From: Enoplosus armatus
Taxonomy: Eukaryota > Chordata > Actinopteri > Centrarchiformes > Enoplosidae
DNA length: 64,000 nt
Assembly: GCF_043641665.1 (NCBI RefSeq)
Contig: NC_092183.1
Span: forward strand, 20,231,001-20,295,000
Reading direction: 5' to 3'
Below the pieces are notes generated by a model that did no database searches, was not told the DNA's origin, and saw only the letters and a program-made list of their open reading frames with translations. The position numbers were made by a program, and so were the translations under genes. Positions 34,991 through 48,620 of this stretch are shown here, piece by piece. Each line of letters opens with the position of its first letter. Within the stretch, counting starts at the first letter, position 1.

Positions 34991-36209
34991 AACCTGATTT
35001 TTTTTTTCTTGGTGAGTGCGTATGTGTGTGTGTGTGTGTGTGTGTATACCTCGACCCCACTGTGACTTCCAGGCTTTAACCCTGTCCAACACCCCACCCC
35101 AATTCGATTTTCTGAGTAATCGAGGTGGGCCCCTGTAGACGCGGTCTTTAAGAGCTTTACGCACATTACCAGCGGAGTCTGCGGAGTGTATTTCGGACGA
35201 GCCGAGAACATTGTCTCAGTGACAGCCTCGTTTTTATAAATAGCCAGTTTATATTCAACTGACACCAATCTAATTTTATACATAGCCCACTCTGAGAAAT
35301 AGCCCCTTGGCACATGAATGGGTGGAATAGCTTGACGTGCCGCGCAGAAATGTCACTGTCCCCTTTTACTTTGTTGCTGATCTGCAGAGAAATATGTTAT
35401 TGATTATTAAATATCATTGTACCGCACTTGATGTCTAGCAATGACATATCTCGTATGGGGAGATCAGACCTCACAGAGGAAGCCAGCCCTGATCCTATGA
35501 AAGTAAATAATTCAGTGTCTTCCTTCAAAGTAAGTGGTAGGCACGAATATTTCTGAGGCAAGCCTTCAAAGTCCACTTGTCTTTTGCTGCACTTAGTCAC
35601 AGAGGCTACATTTGAAACAAAGGGAATCAAGGTCAAAGCTCTGGACCCGTCTGACCTCCATATCCTCTTGATATGACTTGCATCTGTCCCTGATGAGAAG
35701 AAATACACAGTGCACAGAGGTCTGAGCAGGTCTGAGCAGGCCCAGTGAGCAGACAGACCCAGCAGCTTCCACACAAAAGCCACTGAGCCTCATTAACACA
35801 CCCATCAATGCCAAGACTTCACAGTTTTATGTAGTTCATTGTTCGTTATACAGTGCAGGCTTACACCACAGAGCGAGCTGGCATATAAGACCGTGTTCAA
35901 AGCAAGACACATGCTCAACATGACGTTATTCCCTACTCCTGAAGTAGCTCAGTGAAATACTGGACTGCTCATTTTTAAAAATTTGAATACAATGCAACTG
36001 GGTGTGTCTCGGGTGTCTTGAGAAGTGATTCATTAGGGATGGTAAGAGAGTTTAACATTTTGCAAATACACATTTGAGCTACGGTCATTACAGCATTAAA
36101 CAAAGCAGCTCCTTAACATTATCCAAAAACCTGTATATAAAAAAAAAAAAATCATATCACATCTTTTCTATTCGTTTCAAATACAAAGACTAAGAAAACA
36201 GTAATAGAA
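34991..36209. other. Intergenic region between ncs1 and hmcn2
   Basis: About 1.2 kb between the probable ncs1 poly(A) site and the probable hmcn2 promoter. It contains an open frame of 128 codons (35397-35783, minus) with no recognisable domain, and a short direct repeat AGGTCTGAGC near 35718-35738. Confidence 0.6.
35023..35045. repeat. GT microsatellite
   Basis: About 11 GT units just upstream of the putative hmcn2 promoter. Confidence 0.9.
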
Positions 36210-36495
36210 AACATAGCCACTTAAATGCATTTTATTCTGTGCTCTTATACTGTTAATCAACAGGTAAATGACATTTATCATTTAGTAAATTATCATTTGC
36301 ATAAGGCATAAAATCAGTGAAGCTGATAAAACATCTTAATGCTGGAACTAAAATAATCCAAGAATGAAAAAAAGGCATCATCACATGCTGTGGCCTCGCA
36401 CAGCACAAATACAGAGTGGACAATTGCAACCACAGAGCTCGCAAAAGCTTTACAACCAGAATTGATGTCTGTTTGTGCCTCTCAATGACCAGGGC

Positions 36496-36546
<51 letters not shown>

Positions 36547-37962
36547 CGAGGGTGGAGTGCGATGCTCTCAAAAGACGTAATGAGCCTCAATTCAGATGTA
36601 AGCTGTGAGAATTCACTGTGTTGCTTGGTCATGTCGTTCAGGATGTGGCTGTGCAACACTGCGGACACCAGAAGCTCGTGCTAACGGGGAAGTGGAAACA
36701 CAATAGGATGCACAGACTGCAAACATAGTAAAATAATCCATAGAAAACTCCCCGCTCCTTTAACACTCTCCTTCAAATAAAAGCCCTGTTCTCTCAGGAA
36801 AAGGAAACTTCAGAATGTGAGAGAAATAAAACAATCCCACAATAATAATGAAAAATACAGTGCAATACATTTCAACACCTTTGATAAAAAATAAAACTTC
36901 ATTCCATACTTATGAGTAAAATTCCCATAAATGCAGCAAAGCAGAAAATAAATTACCATTATATTTACATTTTACAATATATACTCTGAACTGCTTTGTA
37001 ACTTTAAGTTAGTGTTCACGTTATTACCAAGTAACACATTTTTTCCAAATTCTCCCGGGTTTAGAGTCTCTCCATGAGGTGATGAAGCAGCAGCACAGTT
37101 CCTCTGAGCGGCTGAACAAGACGCACACTAACATCTCAGAGGGAATTCAGTTCCTTGGACTGTCCATGGGGAAATCACAACACTGCGCTTGCAGAAATGC
37201 TCCTACACAGTCCACAACAGCCACACAGCTGCAGAAGCACGGATAAATGACGGAGGGTTTTGCTGACATGTTTTGAATTCTCCGTCACATCAGAGGATAT
37301 ATTTCTTTACAATCCTTACTGGAAATGTAGACGAACAGCTACTTGACACAGATGCCGTGCGGCCGTGCGACAGAATTTGCGGTCTGCTTCTGGGCGAGCA
37401 AGTTAAATGCGGCTTCCTCCCGTTACAGGTGTGATGGTGCTGGATTGGCGTGTAAGGTGGAGGAGGATGCAGAGTCGGATCCATCTGAGAAGTTGTAAGA
37501 ATGATCACCAGTGAATGGATGACAGTGAGTGGCATCGTGGAACCTCGGTGTGTTCGGAGCATGCAAGATAACCACTAAACAGAGCCACCGCATTACTAAA
37601 ATATGTCTTCACAAGCTCACTTCACAGTTGACAAAACGCTGAGCAGGATGTCAGCAACAATTGGCAGCGGCCGGCGCATTACATTAGGCAACGAGAAGAG
37701 AGTCTCGCTCTTCACTCAGCACTGCAAGACTATTTGATTGCCAGCAAACAAGTGGGCCATTTTGAATAATTCATAAGAACAAACTGAGAGCGGAAAGTGG
37801 CTTCTTCACTTTGGTTTCAGCCCACAGACTGAATGCCCTTTCTTTTATACTTTGTTCTGATGAAATGACTTAAACAGTGTTGTCATCACCTGGGATCGAG
37901 GATCACCCAAGCAGAGAAGTATGCAGGTGCTAGCTCATTAATACCCCACTCACCTTAGATTC
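36210..37962 (-). other. ncs1: Probable ncs1 3' UTR
   Basis: The region downstream of the stop contains no coding potential. An AATAAA polyadenylation signal (36231-36236, minus strand) is followed by a G/U-rich stretch, giving a UTR of about 1.7 kb. It would include the CA microsatellite at 36498-36545. Inferred; an earlier or later poly(A) site is possible. Confidence 0.4.
36498..36545. repeat. GT microsatellite
   Basis: Uninterrupted GT dinucleotides, about 24 units, within the probable ncs1 3' UTR. Confidence 0.95.
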
Positions 37963-38061
37963 CTACACAAGTCCATCATAGAGTGACAATGCCTGAACAA
38001 TAGAAGGGTCTGCCTTTGAACCCTCCTGAAACTCCTGCAGAGTCAGCTTCCCATCTGCATT
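37963..38061 (-). CDS. ncs1: ncs1 last coding exon: EF4 and C-terminus
   Basis: Begins [20 protein letters not shown] and ends ALSLYDGLV with a TAG stop at 37963-37965. Confidence 0.97.
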   Translation of the reverse strand, partial: NADGKLTLQEFQEGSKADPSIVQALSLYDGLV

Positions 38062-41000
38062 CTGGAAGAAGAAAACGAGACTAAATGAAACTGAAGCCCC
38101 TTAATGCTTTAACAGGGAGTTACCAGCAGGGGGCAAAAGAGGCTCTTAAGCTAAATCATGCTACTGCTGTTCTATGCTGTTGGACTGGTCTTTGGTTCAG
38201 TGCACTTGGATGGTAGCCACTCTCTGCCAATACAAATCACTAAGTGCTGCTGTGCTGCACAGCTAGTCCAATGGGCTGATCTTGGCAGTAGTGGGCTGAC
38301 AAACACACCCATGCAGGCTGCGTCTCATCTTTCACTAAGGCTGAGGGAGTGGGCATTAGCACCGAGGGCCTTGTGGTGGAGGAGACTATATATGATGTTT
38401 ATAGACTGCAGGCAGTGTTAGTGACGCTGTGATGGCTACAGCTATCAGTTCTAAACTTAACAGTGTCCATGCCAAAGCCCTGAGGGTGGCAACAAAGGCA
38501 GATTCACTCCTCTAAACGGTAGACCATTAATCAATACTGCACTTGTATCAGGAAAATGATGACTGTAGACAGAAACATCAAATGGTACAGCAACTAGTGC
38601 GTTATCATTGTCTTTAACATTTCAGTCTTTTGATATTATATATTAAAATACTAACTTTGTCCATCATTGCAAAAATGCGGTCCACTCGCTTTTCAGGTGT
38701 GTTTTCTTCTTCTGGCAGCTCCACAGTGTTCCCCTAAGATATTCAATCGTTACATTCTGTACCATTCAAGCAATTCAGATTTTTATGTCTGATGTTTGGT
38801 TAAACTTACCACCATCTGATATATGGCGTCCACGATGTTCAACATCTCATCTCGGGTGATGTAGCCATCATTATCGAGGTCATATAATTTAAAAGCCCCT
38901 GTATAGAGAAAGATGTTACGGCATCGTGTTTTACTGCAGCGAGGAAGAGGTACACAACTGTTTTTTTTTATAGGTGAGCTAAAACTTGGACGTGGTGTAA
39001 ACTGACTACAGACAGACAGCAGCGATTCATGGTTGCTTCCCGGTTCAAAAGGCGATATTAGTAATTCTGGATATAAATAATGGTCACACTTTGTTTCAGA
39101 TTTAACACTTAAAAGTTACAGCTAACCTTCTCGATTTCAGAAAAAGTTGTCAACATATCAGGTCGTGACCCCCAGGTAGCAGAAGCCTGCTGTATCTTGC
39201 GAATAATCTCTTATTTGCTGTTAGCTAGGAACCCACCAGTCCTCTTTCATATGCAACGCTGCATGGCAGTCAATCCTAAATCCTTGTTATTTAAATGTAA
39301 AAAAAAAAAAAAAAATAGGGGAGGAGGGTGCATCTTCTTACATCTCAACTTCTCATCTAAAGTCCCCCGGGAGGTCACAGACAAGGCCTGGATGAACTCA
39401 GAGAACTCTATGCGTCCGTCCTTCAGAGAGACAAAAGGGGGAGAGAGAGAGCGAGAGACAGAGGATGGGAGAGAGAAAAAGGCCCAGAGAAGAGATGAGC
39501 ATCTTACTTCACACTTGCTGTAGTTGTACTTTGATGAACTCCTTGCTGTTCTTTCATGATGCCCTTGCTGTATTCTGCTGAAAACGGGGCCAGACGTTTG
39601 CTCCAAGTCTGCTGCTATTTTTGCCCTGCACCTGGCTCTCTCCTGAGGCAGGAATATGTCACCTCTGGTCATTAGTAAGATGGATGCTACTGGCTCATAG
39701 TCTAAAAGTTACAGCACACAAACAACCACTGCATGCTTGGGGTGAAGATGTCTCACATTTCCCCAATGATTCTGCACCGTGAATGGGCATGGCAGATAAT
39801 TCTGAATGACAGGGTAGAAATTATTCCCCTTAATTCCTCTCAGCTTTGTTAGAATCCCGTGCGGTGAATCTTAACCACAGAAGCTCAAAATTTCCAATTA
39901 CTCTCCCAAAATTGTGGCCTTCAGCGTTCCTCTGTGAGGCGGAGAGAAACGCCTGCTAACATGGATGATAAATATAAAATGAAAGCTCACAGTGGCTCAA
40001 AGGCCGCCAATTCAGACCACCTCATCAAGTTATGACCTCCAGCCTCAAGCAACAGCATGAGACTTATGCAAATCAAACTGCGGCACTGCATGAAACAAAT
40101 GCCATTCACATTCTAAGAGAAAACAACAGCTTGCGGACAACAACAAATCCATATAAACCGACTTCCTGGTAGAGGAGCCTCCAGGCTTTGGTCAGTTCAC
40201 ATTCTCACTAGATACTAAAGGATTGTACTGCATCATAAAAGTTTTTCCAAAAAATTCTGCGAAAACAGCTGCCTACCTGTTACCGCTATGAGCTCAGCCA
40301 CAGCTCCTCTTTCAGAGGAAAAGCCGAGCGCTCTTCACGGCCCTGGGGTCAGCCAACTTTATCTCTACCAGACATCTGACCGGCCAGACAATGCTGAAGT
40401 CATGCATTGCTAATTACATAAGTCATAAAAACTGTTAAGATCAATGCATTCTCTAACTATGGGGTGCCTAACGCTAATGAAGGTCACAGATAAACATCAG
40501 ACGGAGGGGTTGTCTGATCTTTCCGACACAAAGCCTCTTAACTGAAGTCAATAAACCACCAGGGGCTCGCCAACATCCCAGGAGCTGCTCACCTACAGTT
40601 TGTCTTCCTAGACACACTTGATTTATCTTCAGACAAATGTAGCTCATAACAGTTCAAATTTGATTTATCGTCATATCCTCAAATAAATCCTTAGAGGACG
40701 TGCCCGCATAACAGAGACAATGATTTCATTCAAAAAGAAATACATATACACCGTCCACTCTTAAAAACTGATTTCTGGCACTAAACTGAGAGTTCCGATT
40801 ACTGTGTTACTATTGATGCTATGACTCATCTTCAGCTCTCCGTTCACCCGTTTATTAGTGGACAGAATTATCTGCGCTGTTGAAATACTGACTGACAATG
40901 TTCAGGCAGAGAATGATTTCAAAAGGTATATGTAGTGTTTTGTTACCAATGTCCCCCAAAAAGTTGGTACTAACCTCACAGACACAAGCCCCCCCCCCCC

Positions 41001-42281
41001 AAAAAAAAATAGGGCAATTATTACAAATTACACGTAAAATAATTTGTAGAGTACACTAAACATGGAATTTTAAACATGTTCTTATACTTTATATTTTGAT
41101 TATACTTTGGCCTAGAATTCCAAGACATTTCAGTGTCTAAAACTGCTTTCATTAAAAAGGGGTTTAAATAAATAACCTTTTTTTCTGTATACAAACCTGA
41201 TAGCCTGCAGTTCTCTCTGGAATAATACAGCTGCAACATGAATAGGATTTCTATACCATGTTGCCCTCTGACTGAAAGAAGGACCTTTAGATTAGCTGTT
41301 GTGTTTAACATCGCTTTCCTTATCTAACAGCAACCCCTGGACAAAACACACACTGTCAAACAATAACTTTGTCATTTTGAAGTAATCAAGGTAGCTGACT
41401 GTCTTTTCCTACCTTGCAATAGGACAATATAACATATGCATTTGATTACAAACCTTATTTTCATCAAATACATTGAAGACAAAGGAGGCAAACTTTGTGG
41501 GATCTCCAAAAGGAAAGAACTGTTTATATATCTTCTGAAAGCCCACAGCATCCAGCTGCCCACTTGGACAGTCTTTAATGAAGCCTTTGTACCTGAAACA
41601 TGAAGCACAGAGAGAGATTATTTAAAGAGGTAAAATATCATTTAATAATGAAGCGATGTAACAATGAAGACCGAAGTCACCTCCTCACTTCTACAGCTGG
41701 CATTACTGATTCCGTTTGAAAGCGTGTGCTAGATCAAAAAGGTAAAGTGCAAAGCTATTTGTCTCATTCACAGATAAGACGATCGCCCTAATTCAATAGC
41801 AAGCCCAGAGTGGTTAACTCTAATCAAATTACTCTCTAGTCCTCTTTTGATAATATGCGTGGCTGATAGATAAGTCTGAGAGCTTCCTCTCGCCCCTGGA
41901 AATGACATATCTAGCGAGCGTCTTAATATCTATATTAGCCTAAATATAGAAGCATCTCATAAGCAATTTCAAGCGCAGTCACTCAAAGGTAGGCAGTTTC
42001 CTTGCATGTCTTCCTAAAGGAACACAGCAGCCTCGGAGTCTAACTAGACCGTAACAGGTCAGGGAGCTAGGAAGAGAATGTTAGCCTTTACAAAAATAAA
42101 TGCTCGATGAAAAGTAGGAGGAGGAGGGAATAGCAGGGAAATAATAACACTCTCTAGTTATAAAAAGCATTGCAAAAAGCTTTTGCGCTTGATCAACAGC
42201 AAAAATGACACGAGGGAGCACTGCATGTTCGTCTGTGATTCAGTTAAGGCTGCTCAAAATAAGGCTGGGCTGTAATTACGG

Positions 42282-42321
<40 letters not shown>

Positions 42322-45300
42322 TTCTGATGAAGAATGAAGGCCAGGACAGATCTTTTCCACTTACACTCTGGCTCCTCACTCCTTTTAAAAGTCTTTACTT
42401 TTAATCTGCCTCCGAGATAATGAAGCCAGCTCCATGTAGTCAAAGAGATGGAGAGACGCTTTGAGGAGTAGCTGGGAAAAAGTTCAGCAACAAGAGAGGC
42501 GAGAAGGGAGCAGAACCATGTAATTCTCGCATTTGAATTATCTGGAGATGTGCAGGAAAAATGAAAGCCTAGCTCACTTTAATGCAGAATACAACCTAAT
42601 TGGTATTCAAAGTGCAGAACACACAATGCATATCATAATCCAAAGCCAACCCATTTCACCTGAACTCTTTCATTCTTAATGTGTGACGATGGAATATCAT
42701 TTCAACCAATATAAAAGGCTAAATGACACTGTGCAGCACAGTGTGTGTACTATATACTGTAGAGTATATCGTATATAGTGCATATAGTAGTGATAATACT
42801 GCAAACAAGAAGTGGCTATATTGCTCTTATTCAATCATTTCAGGCGGGTCAAATATCAATTTTACTTCACAGACAAAATAAAACCTGTACTCCAATACTA
42901 ACATATCTGCTTATCACAGATATATTGGTATCAGACTATATGTTCGCTGATAAGTAACAAGAAATCACTTGTTCAACTTGCTGACATAAACAATGGTTGC
43001 AAAAAGCTTTCCTGTATCCTGCATCGCATTGACAGGAGGATAAATGAATACATTAAAATGAATTTACATCACAGACCACATTATTCATGGTCTGGAAACA
43101 CGTCTGCATTATGCCTGACTAAATAAAGGCTTTCAAAAGGGCACTCCACCGATTTTACACATGAAGTTCAGCTTACTTACTCCCTGTGAAAACAAGTCTA
43201 CTGTGGCTGGTCCTAAAAATAACCCTGATCACATCATCAAGTTTGGTTTTTTTTCATGGTTATTTTCAAGCTTGTGCTTGAGTCTTAACATCTTTAATGG
43301 AGAGCGTGTGTTAAAAACTGGAGGTATAGCGTTTGAAAGAAGTGAGCATTTAGGAGGCAGGGACACTCTAATGAAAGACACTCTCGAGCTGCATTATGGT
43401 AAATGTAGGGGCCAGTGGGATAAAAGGATATCTTGGCCTCTGCCGCTTTGATCTTGACCACTTTTTAATCTGTTTCTTCTCTGTCACTCAGCTTTATGGA
43501 AGTGCAATACTAAATCACTGGAGTACCCCTTTAATCTAACTTTTCTTCTTGCTGGAGAGTGCCTGAAGAAGGTTTCTTTTCTGTGGCCAGTTTTTACTAT
43601 ATTAAGAGCACCTTAAGGACTTATTGCATCTGAAAACTATAGAGCAATGAATTAAAAGAGTAGTTCATCTATTTAGCACTGCACTTCTGCAACAGTGTCA
43701 GACTCGCAATGGACAGTGTTTTTTTTTTTTTGTTGCTTTTTTTATAAAATATCAAGAGGGATACAGAAGAACCAGAGATGTCGTGTTTTTTATTCTAAGC
43801 ATTCTTCTTCCTTCTCAAAACCTGTTGCCTACATTACCCATTCAGGTGTGTTATGCTAGTAGCGGCTAATGTAGTCTTCAGCCCCAACTGGCGCTGACTC
43901 AAGCGACATCACTCGATGGCAATTTAACAGACTTTTTGCAGCTTTCTCTGGAGCCACTAAAAGCTTTCTTCACATATGCAGTAGTATTCCCCAAGACCTA
44001 TTAACAGACTGTGATGTGTAAAACTGACGCAGGGTCACAGGCCATTTTAACTATTAATACATAATTTCATGTTCATAGTAAAGGCTTGCCCACGTCACAC
44101 AATACTGTACGTCATCTGATGGTTATTACGGTTCAGCATTTTTCATTAACTTTTAAAGGCTGCATATTTGTATAACTGACTCATTTAAATCTCAAATTCA
44201 ATATGCTTTTGTTGAATGAGGCTGTTGCTTATAGTTGTTAATGATAGTAATTTCATTTCCTGTGAAATTAATTGTTATATTGATGTTAGTGTTGTGTTCT
44301 TGGGTGCTTGTGTTTTTTTTCAGCTGTAAAATGTCCCCCCAATGTCTTGGTCACAACTCCTCGGTTTGGTCAAGTTATGTCTTCAAGTAAAAAAAAAAAA
44401 GTTTTTAAAATCAGCCTGACGTATAGTTATTGGATTTTTTAAAGTGATATATCAAATATCATTATGGGTTGGGTTCCAGTAAAATTCTTCAAAATGCACA
44501 GACTTACTGGCACTGAAATGTTATTTTCCCTATAGTCACATTAATTTGCTTTACTAGGCATACAGTTATACAAGCGTAGGACTGACTACCACATTTAACA
44601 TACTACCAGTGGAGTTACATAAGCAGAAGACACATATACAGTACATTGTACCAGCGTTGGCCCAGTGTCAGAGTCATAATCAGAATCACCTTCATTTGCC
44701 AAGAACACATCACGTCCAAGAGATCTGACTTGGTGACACTGGTGCTAAGACACATACACAGTCAGGCTGTACTTGAAGTAGTGCAATAATGCAACTACGC
44801 ACTGTACTTGCAGGGACATAGCAAACATGAAATTGTACATCAGACCACGCTGGGGAGCCAGCATGAAGATAAAGTATTTATTGCTGGCACTGGCTCCTAC
44901 TCCTTGGCATCTACCATGGTGGTTTGCAAAAGAGTTGTGCAGGATGTTTCTCTTGCTCCTGCCTCGCTGGCAGAAACATCACTGCGCTATGGCATTTTGT
45001 TATTGATTTCAGGTGAGCCTCGAGCATACTAATGATGTTCCTTTAGAGGAGAATTAGAAAGGGGAACAAATTTAATGCACAACACAGGCATTTATCTAAC
45101 CCTGCTAATTCTTCTGTGTCTGTGCCTGTGCTCTAATTACACGCCATCTGGCATTTCCCCTGGTAAAATTCCCTCTCATCCCTCACACTCAGCCGTGTTG
45201 ATTGCTGCTGATCTTCAAGTGAGGACTCATGCAAACTTTCCTGTGAAAGACAGTGAGAGTGATGGTGAGCTAGCTGGCTGCACAGCCAGGGGGGTGGAGG

Positions 45301-48300
45301 TTTATGGGGTGGGGGGTATTCCACCCTAGTGCACTCAGGCAGCCCCAGAGATTGGCCAGCTAGGAGGCTGCGGACCTGCCAATGCCCAGTGACATCTAAT
45401 GCTGCTGCTGCTGCTGCTGTGTGGCTGTGAATGTGCCCTGGCTCCCTCCTTCCCCCCTGTAAACCCTTCACGGGGGGACGTGAACAAGCAACTCGCTCTC
45501 GAGGCAGAGCTCTTTTCATGCATGCCGAATTAGGTCGTGAAATGCAAAACCAAAGCAGGAGAAGTGAAGTGTGAACACGGAAGAGTGATCACTTTATTAC
45601 AGTGCTCCCTCATCTGATATACACTATTCTTTGTTTTTCATTTCCAAAGAAACAATAGCCCAAAAGCACCATGCAGCAAACAAAAGCGATGACTATGCTC
45701 ATGCTTGAATCATCTCTGTAAATAAAGATGCATTGTCTCTTATCCGTGTGCCAGCGGCTGTCAAATTGTGCCTTCAGAAAAAAGAAATCAGAAATTCACA
45801 CCTTAACCGTAATGATCACTCTCAACACGGCTCTGTGACTTGTGCTGGCCTGAGGTGTCTGCGTTTCACGAATATGTTTCATTTTGAATATATGTAAGTG
45901 CATGTTACAACACTGTGAGCACAGGCTGGGATCAGACAAAGGCTAGACTTCTGCAAGATGATGCTGGTGCGGGTCACACTGACTAATAGGTACAGAATCT
46001 GACAGGAAGGATTACTAATCTGCAACGTTGCTGAGGCGCTGCAGCCATAGTCATTAAGCGCCTGAAAGTGAAGTAACCTTATGCCCTGGACATTCTTCTG
46101 TTATCAGACATCCCTTTTGCAAATAGAGCAAAAAGGTTGCTGAGGAATACATCATGGAAATGTTTGTATCAGTGTTATCAGCCTTCAAAGTCATTCAGTC
46201 TCAGTAAGCCTTCAAAGTCATTCTATTTTCAGAACACATCTGTCTTCAGGGTAGAGTGAGGGAGATGGCTTCAAATCAACTATCAAACAAATGGTAAATA
46301 CACTATCCACGGACCAAAAAACCAAATCCTCGGCAAAATATATCAAAGTGAGTTTTTGCAAGTGGGTCAAGATAAGACCCCCTGATTCCTGTGAATGATA
46401 CATAATCGCTAATATGTGACTAGCCTCACAACAGGAATGGAAACATTCTCATTAAAAATGAATGGACACACTTACCACTGCTGCACCTCCTTCTCTGTAA
46501 CTGTAAGAGAAATGAGAAGAAAGAATGACATTAGCTTAGAGGAACACTCTGGTTGTCCTAGAAAAAAAGTAGCTTGCTGTTAGATACAACAGAGGAGCCA
46601 AGTAGTAGTGTCGTTAATCATCTTGGCCCAGTCCCTTCCAACACATACTGTATCTTCTGACTTTACCAAAAATATTCAACAGTGTCAATGTGCAATTATT
46701 GGCAAATGGCCTGGTTTAGTTGAGTGTAGCATTAATTGATTCAAGCATCCTATCAGGAGGAGATGAATAATAATTTCTCCTGGCCAACATAGTACAGGAC
46801 AAGTGGGAGTAAACCCCGGGGAGCCACAAAAAGACAAACAAGGCTGAGGGGATGAAGGTCAGCCACAGATTTAAGAAAGAGAGCAGTTTAAGAGGCAGGA
46901 TGCGTTATCATGCCCACACAAACACCATTATCTGCCAGTATCTAATCAACCAATCCCTCTTGGCTTTCCCTTGTCTCTTTACTTTCTCTCAAGTAACCAA
47001 AGCAATTTTCGGCCACTCTGCCCCTGGGGTTACTAATGAAAACAAGGGCTGGAAATCAATAGCATTAGTTTAACCAGGTGGTCCTTTGAGAGAGACTCTC
47101 TAAATTCACGCAGCTGTAAGTCTGAGGATAGATGCCGTCTACCACCACTCCTGTTGGGCCTGGGGGAAAACAAGAGCCTTATAAATACAACAAACAGCTA
47201 CTTTGTTAATCTATAATTTCTTCTACTGTAATGTTTAACCTTGAACCTTAACATTGAACTCATAGTCATGGTTACTACAAAGGTACACAAGCGCAAAGTA
47301 AACAGTGAGTTTCATGCCTATTATAATTATCCAACACCCTCACATTGCTGGAGTCTGGTCAGGTAATGAAAAATTTAAAAACCTCCTTTTACCATGAGAT
47401 TTACACATGTATTCCATAACGTGAGTCCAGAATCATACAGAGGCTATCGAAGAGATGGCCAGGTCAGGTTGTCTGCGCCTGCATATATCACGGTCTCAGC
47501 CTTTCACCAAGAAACCCATCACGTGACCCTTTCCTGGGCAATAAATGTCAAGGTCAATATCACGACTGTCAGCCAAGCCAAGCTACCATTAAATTCGCCT
47601 CAAAAGTCAATGTAGTCAGAAATTGAGGCAATTTACCATGGCTACGATTTAATAAAAAAAAATATTACATAACTCAGTCAGAGGCAATGGGCAATAATGC
47701 AATCAGCCCATTGCAGGAGAGTGCAGGACCCACTCAGCCGGTTGGCCCTGCAGGGTCTGCTAGAACACATCCCGCTTGCACTCTGTCACTGTGAGCCTTT
47801 TCATGGCTTTGACGACTTACAAAATCATCACGCTTTTACATGGGCCTAGACTACATCCTGCAGACATTTTAATAGTAGTGCTGGTCTCTCCATGTGATGC
47901 CAGAACATTTGGAAAAGCACTTCTGGGTTGAATTAGACTCTCTTTAAGTACAGGTGAGGCAGCAACCATTTTCCACAGTTTTCACTGAGAACAGGAAAAG
48001 CACTGGCTAGCCAAAGCCTTTGCACAATTTAATGTTTTCTTTTGCCAGAAAGCGTTTTATTTAATATATAAGGTGATAATCATTTTCTAATGAAAATGCC
48101 TGCATTTTCAAACCTACAAGAAAGCAAGAGACAGACATCTACAGATAATCTTGTGAACTAAACAGGCCGTATTTCTGGCCTGGCCTTGTTGGTCGCTGTC
48201 AACACAGAGGGCATAATTTGCTGGGGGGGGGGGCCTGCTTCTTCTGAAACAAAAAGACACAGGAAAAGGCACAGGAAAATTTACTTAGTCCCCAATCTGT

Positions 48301-48580
48301 CAAGAACCAAAGGAAAGCGTTGACTAAAATGGCAGACACTGCTTCTCATGGGAGAGCAAAAGAAAGAGGCAACAGGATGAAGGAAAGCAGAAATGATGAT
48401 GTTGAGTCTCAAGTGAGGCAACAACAGAACATGGGAGAATGATCACACTGGGAGAGAAAGCTTGGTGCCCCTCTCAGCGATGCTAACCAGATAAGATCCT
48501 AATTATACTATTCCATTCCCAGCTCAAAGAGGGCAATTAGGGGATAAAGCGAGAGAGACAGGGCGAAAGGGCAAGAGAGA

Positions 48581-48620
<40 letters not shown>

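Larger units (their letters stand above)
41593..46475 (-). other. Long ncs1 intron 2
   Basis: A 4.9-kb intron holding the elements at 43135-43534, 43690-44030 and 44670-44790 and the GA repeat. A CTG run lies near 45402-45419. No exon was recognised. Confidence 0.8.

Noticed and set aside
35397..35783. 128-codon open frame on the minus strand between ncs1 and hmcn2
   Set aside because: No domain, no splice or promoter context and an overlapping alternative frame at 35593-35814. Not supported as a gene.
45133..45519. 128-codon open frame on the minus strand in ncs1 intron 2
   Set aside because: Contains an alanine run from a CTG repeat and low-complexity His/Ser stretches; no homology recognised.
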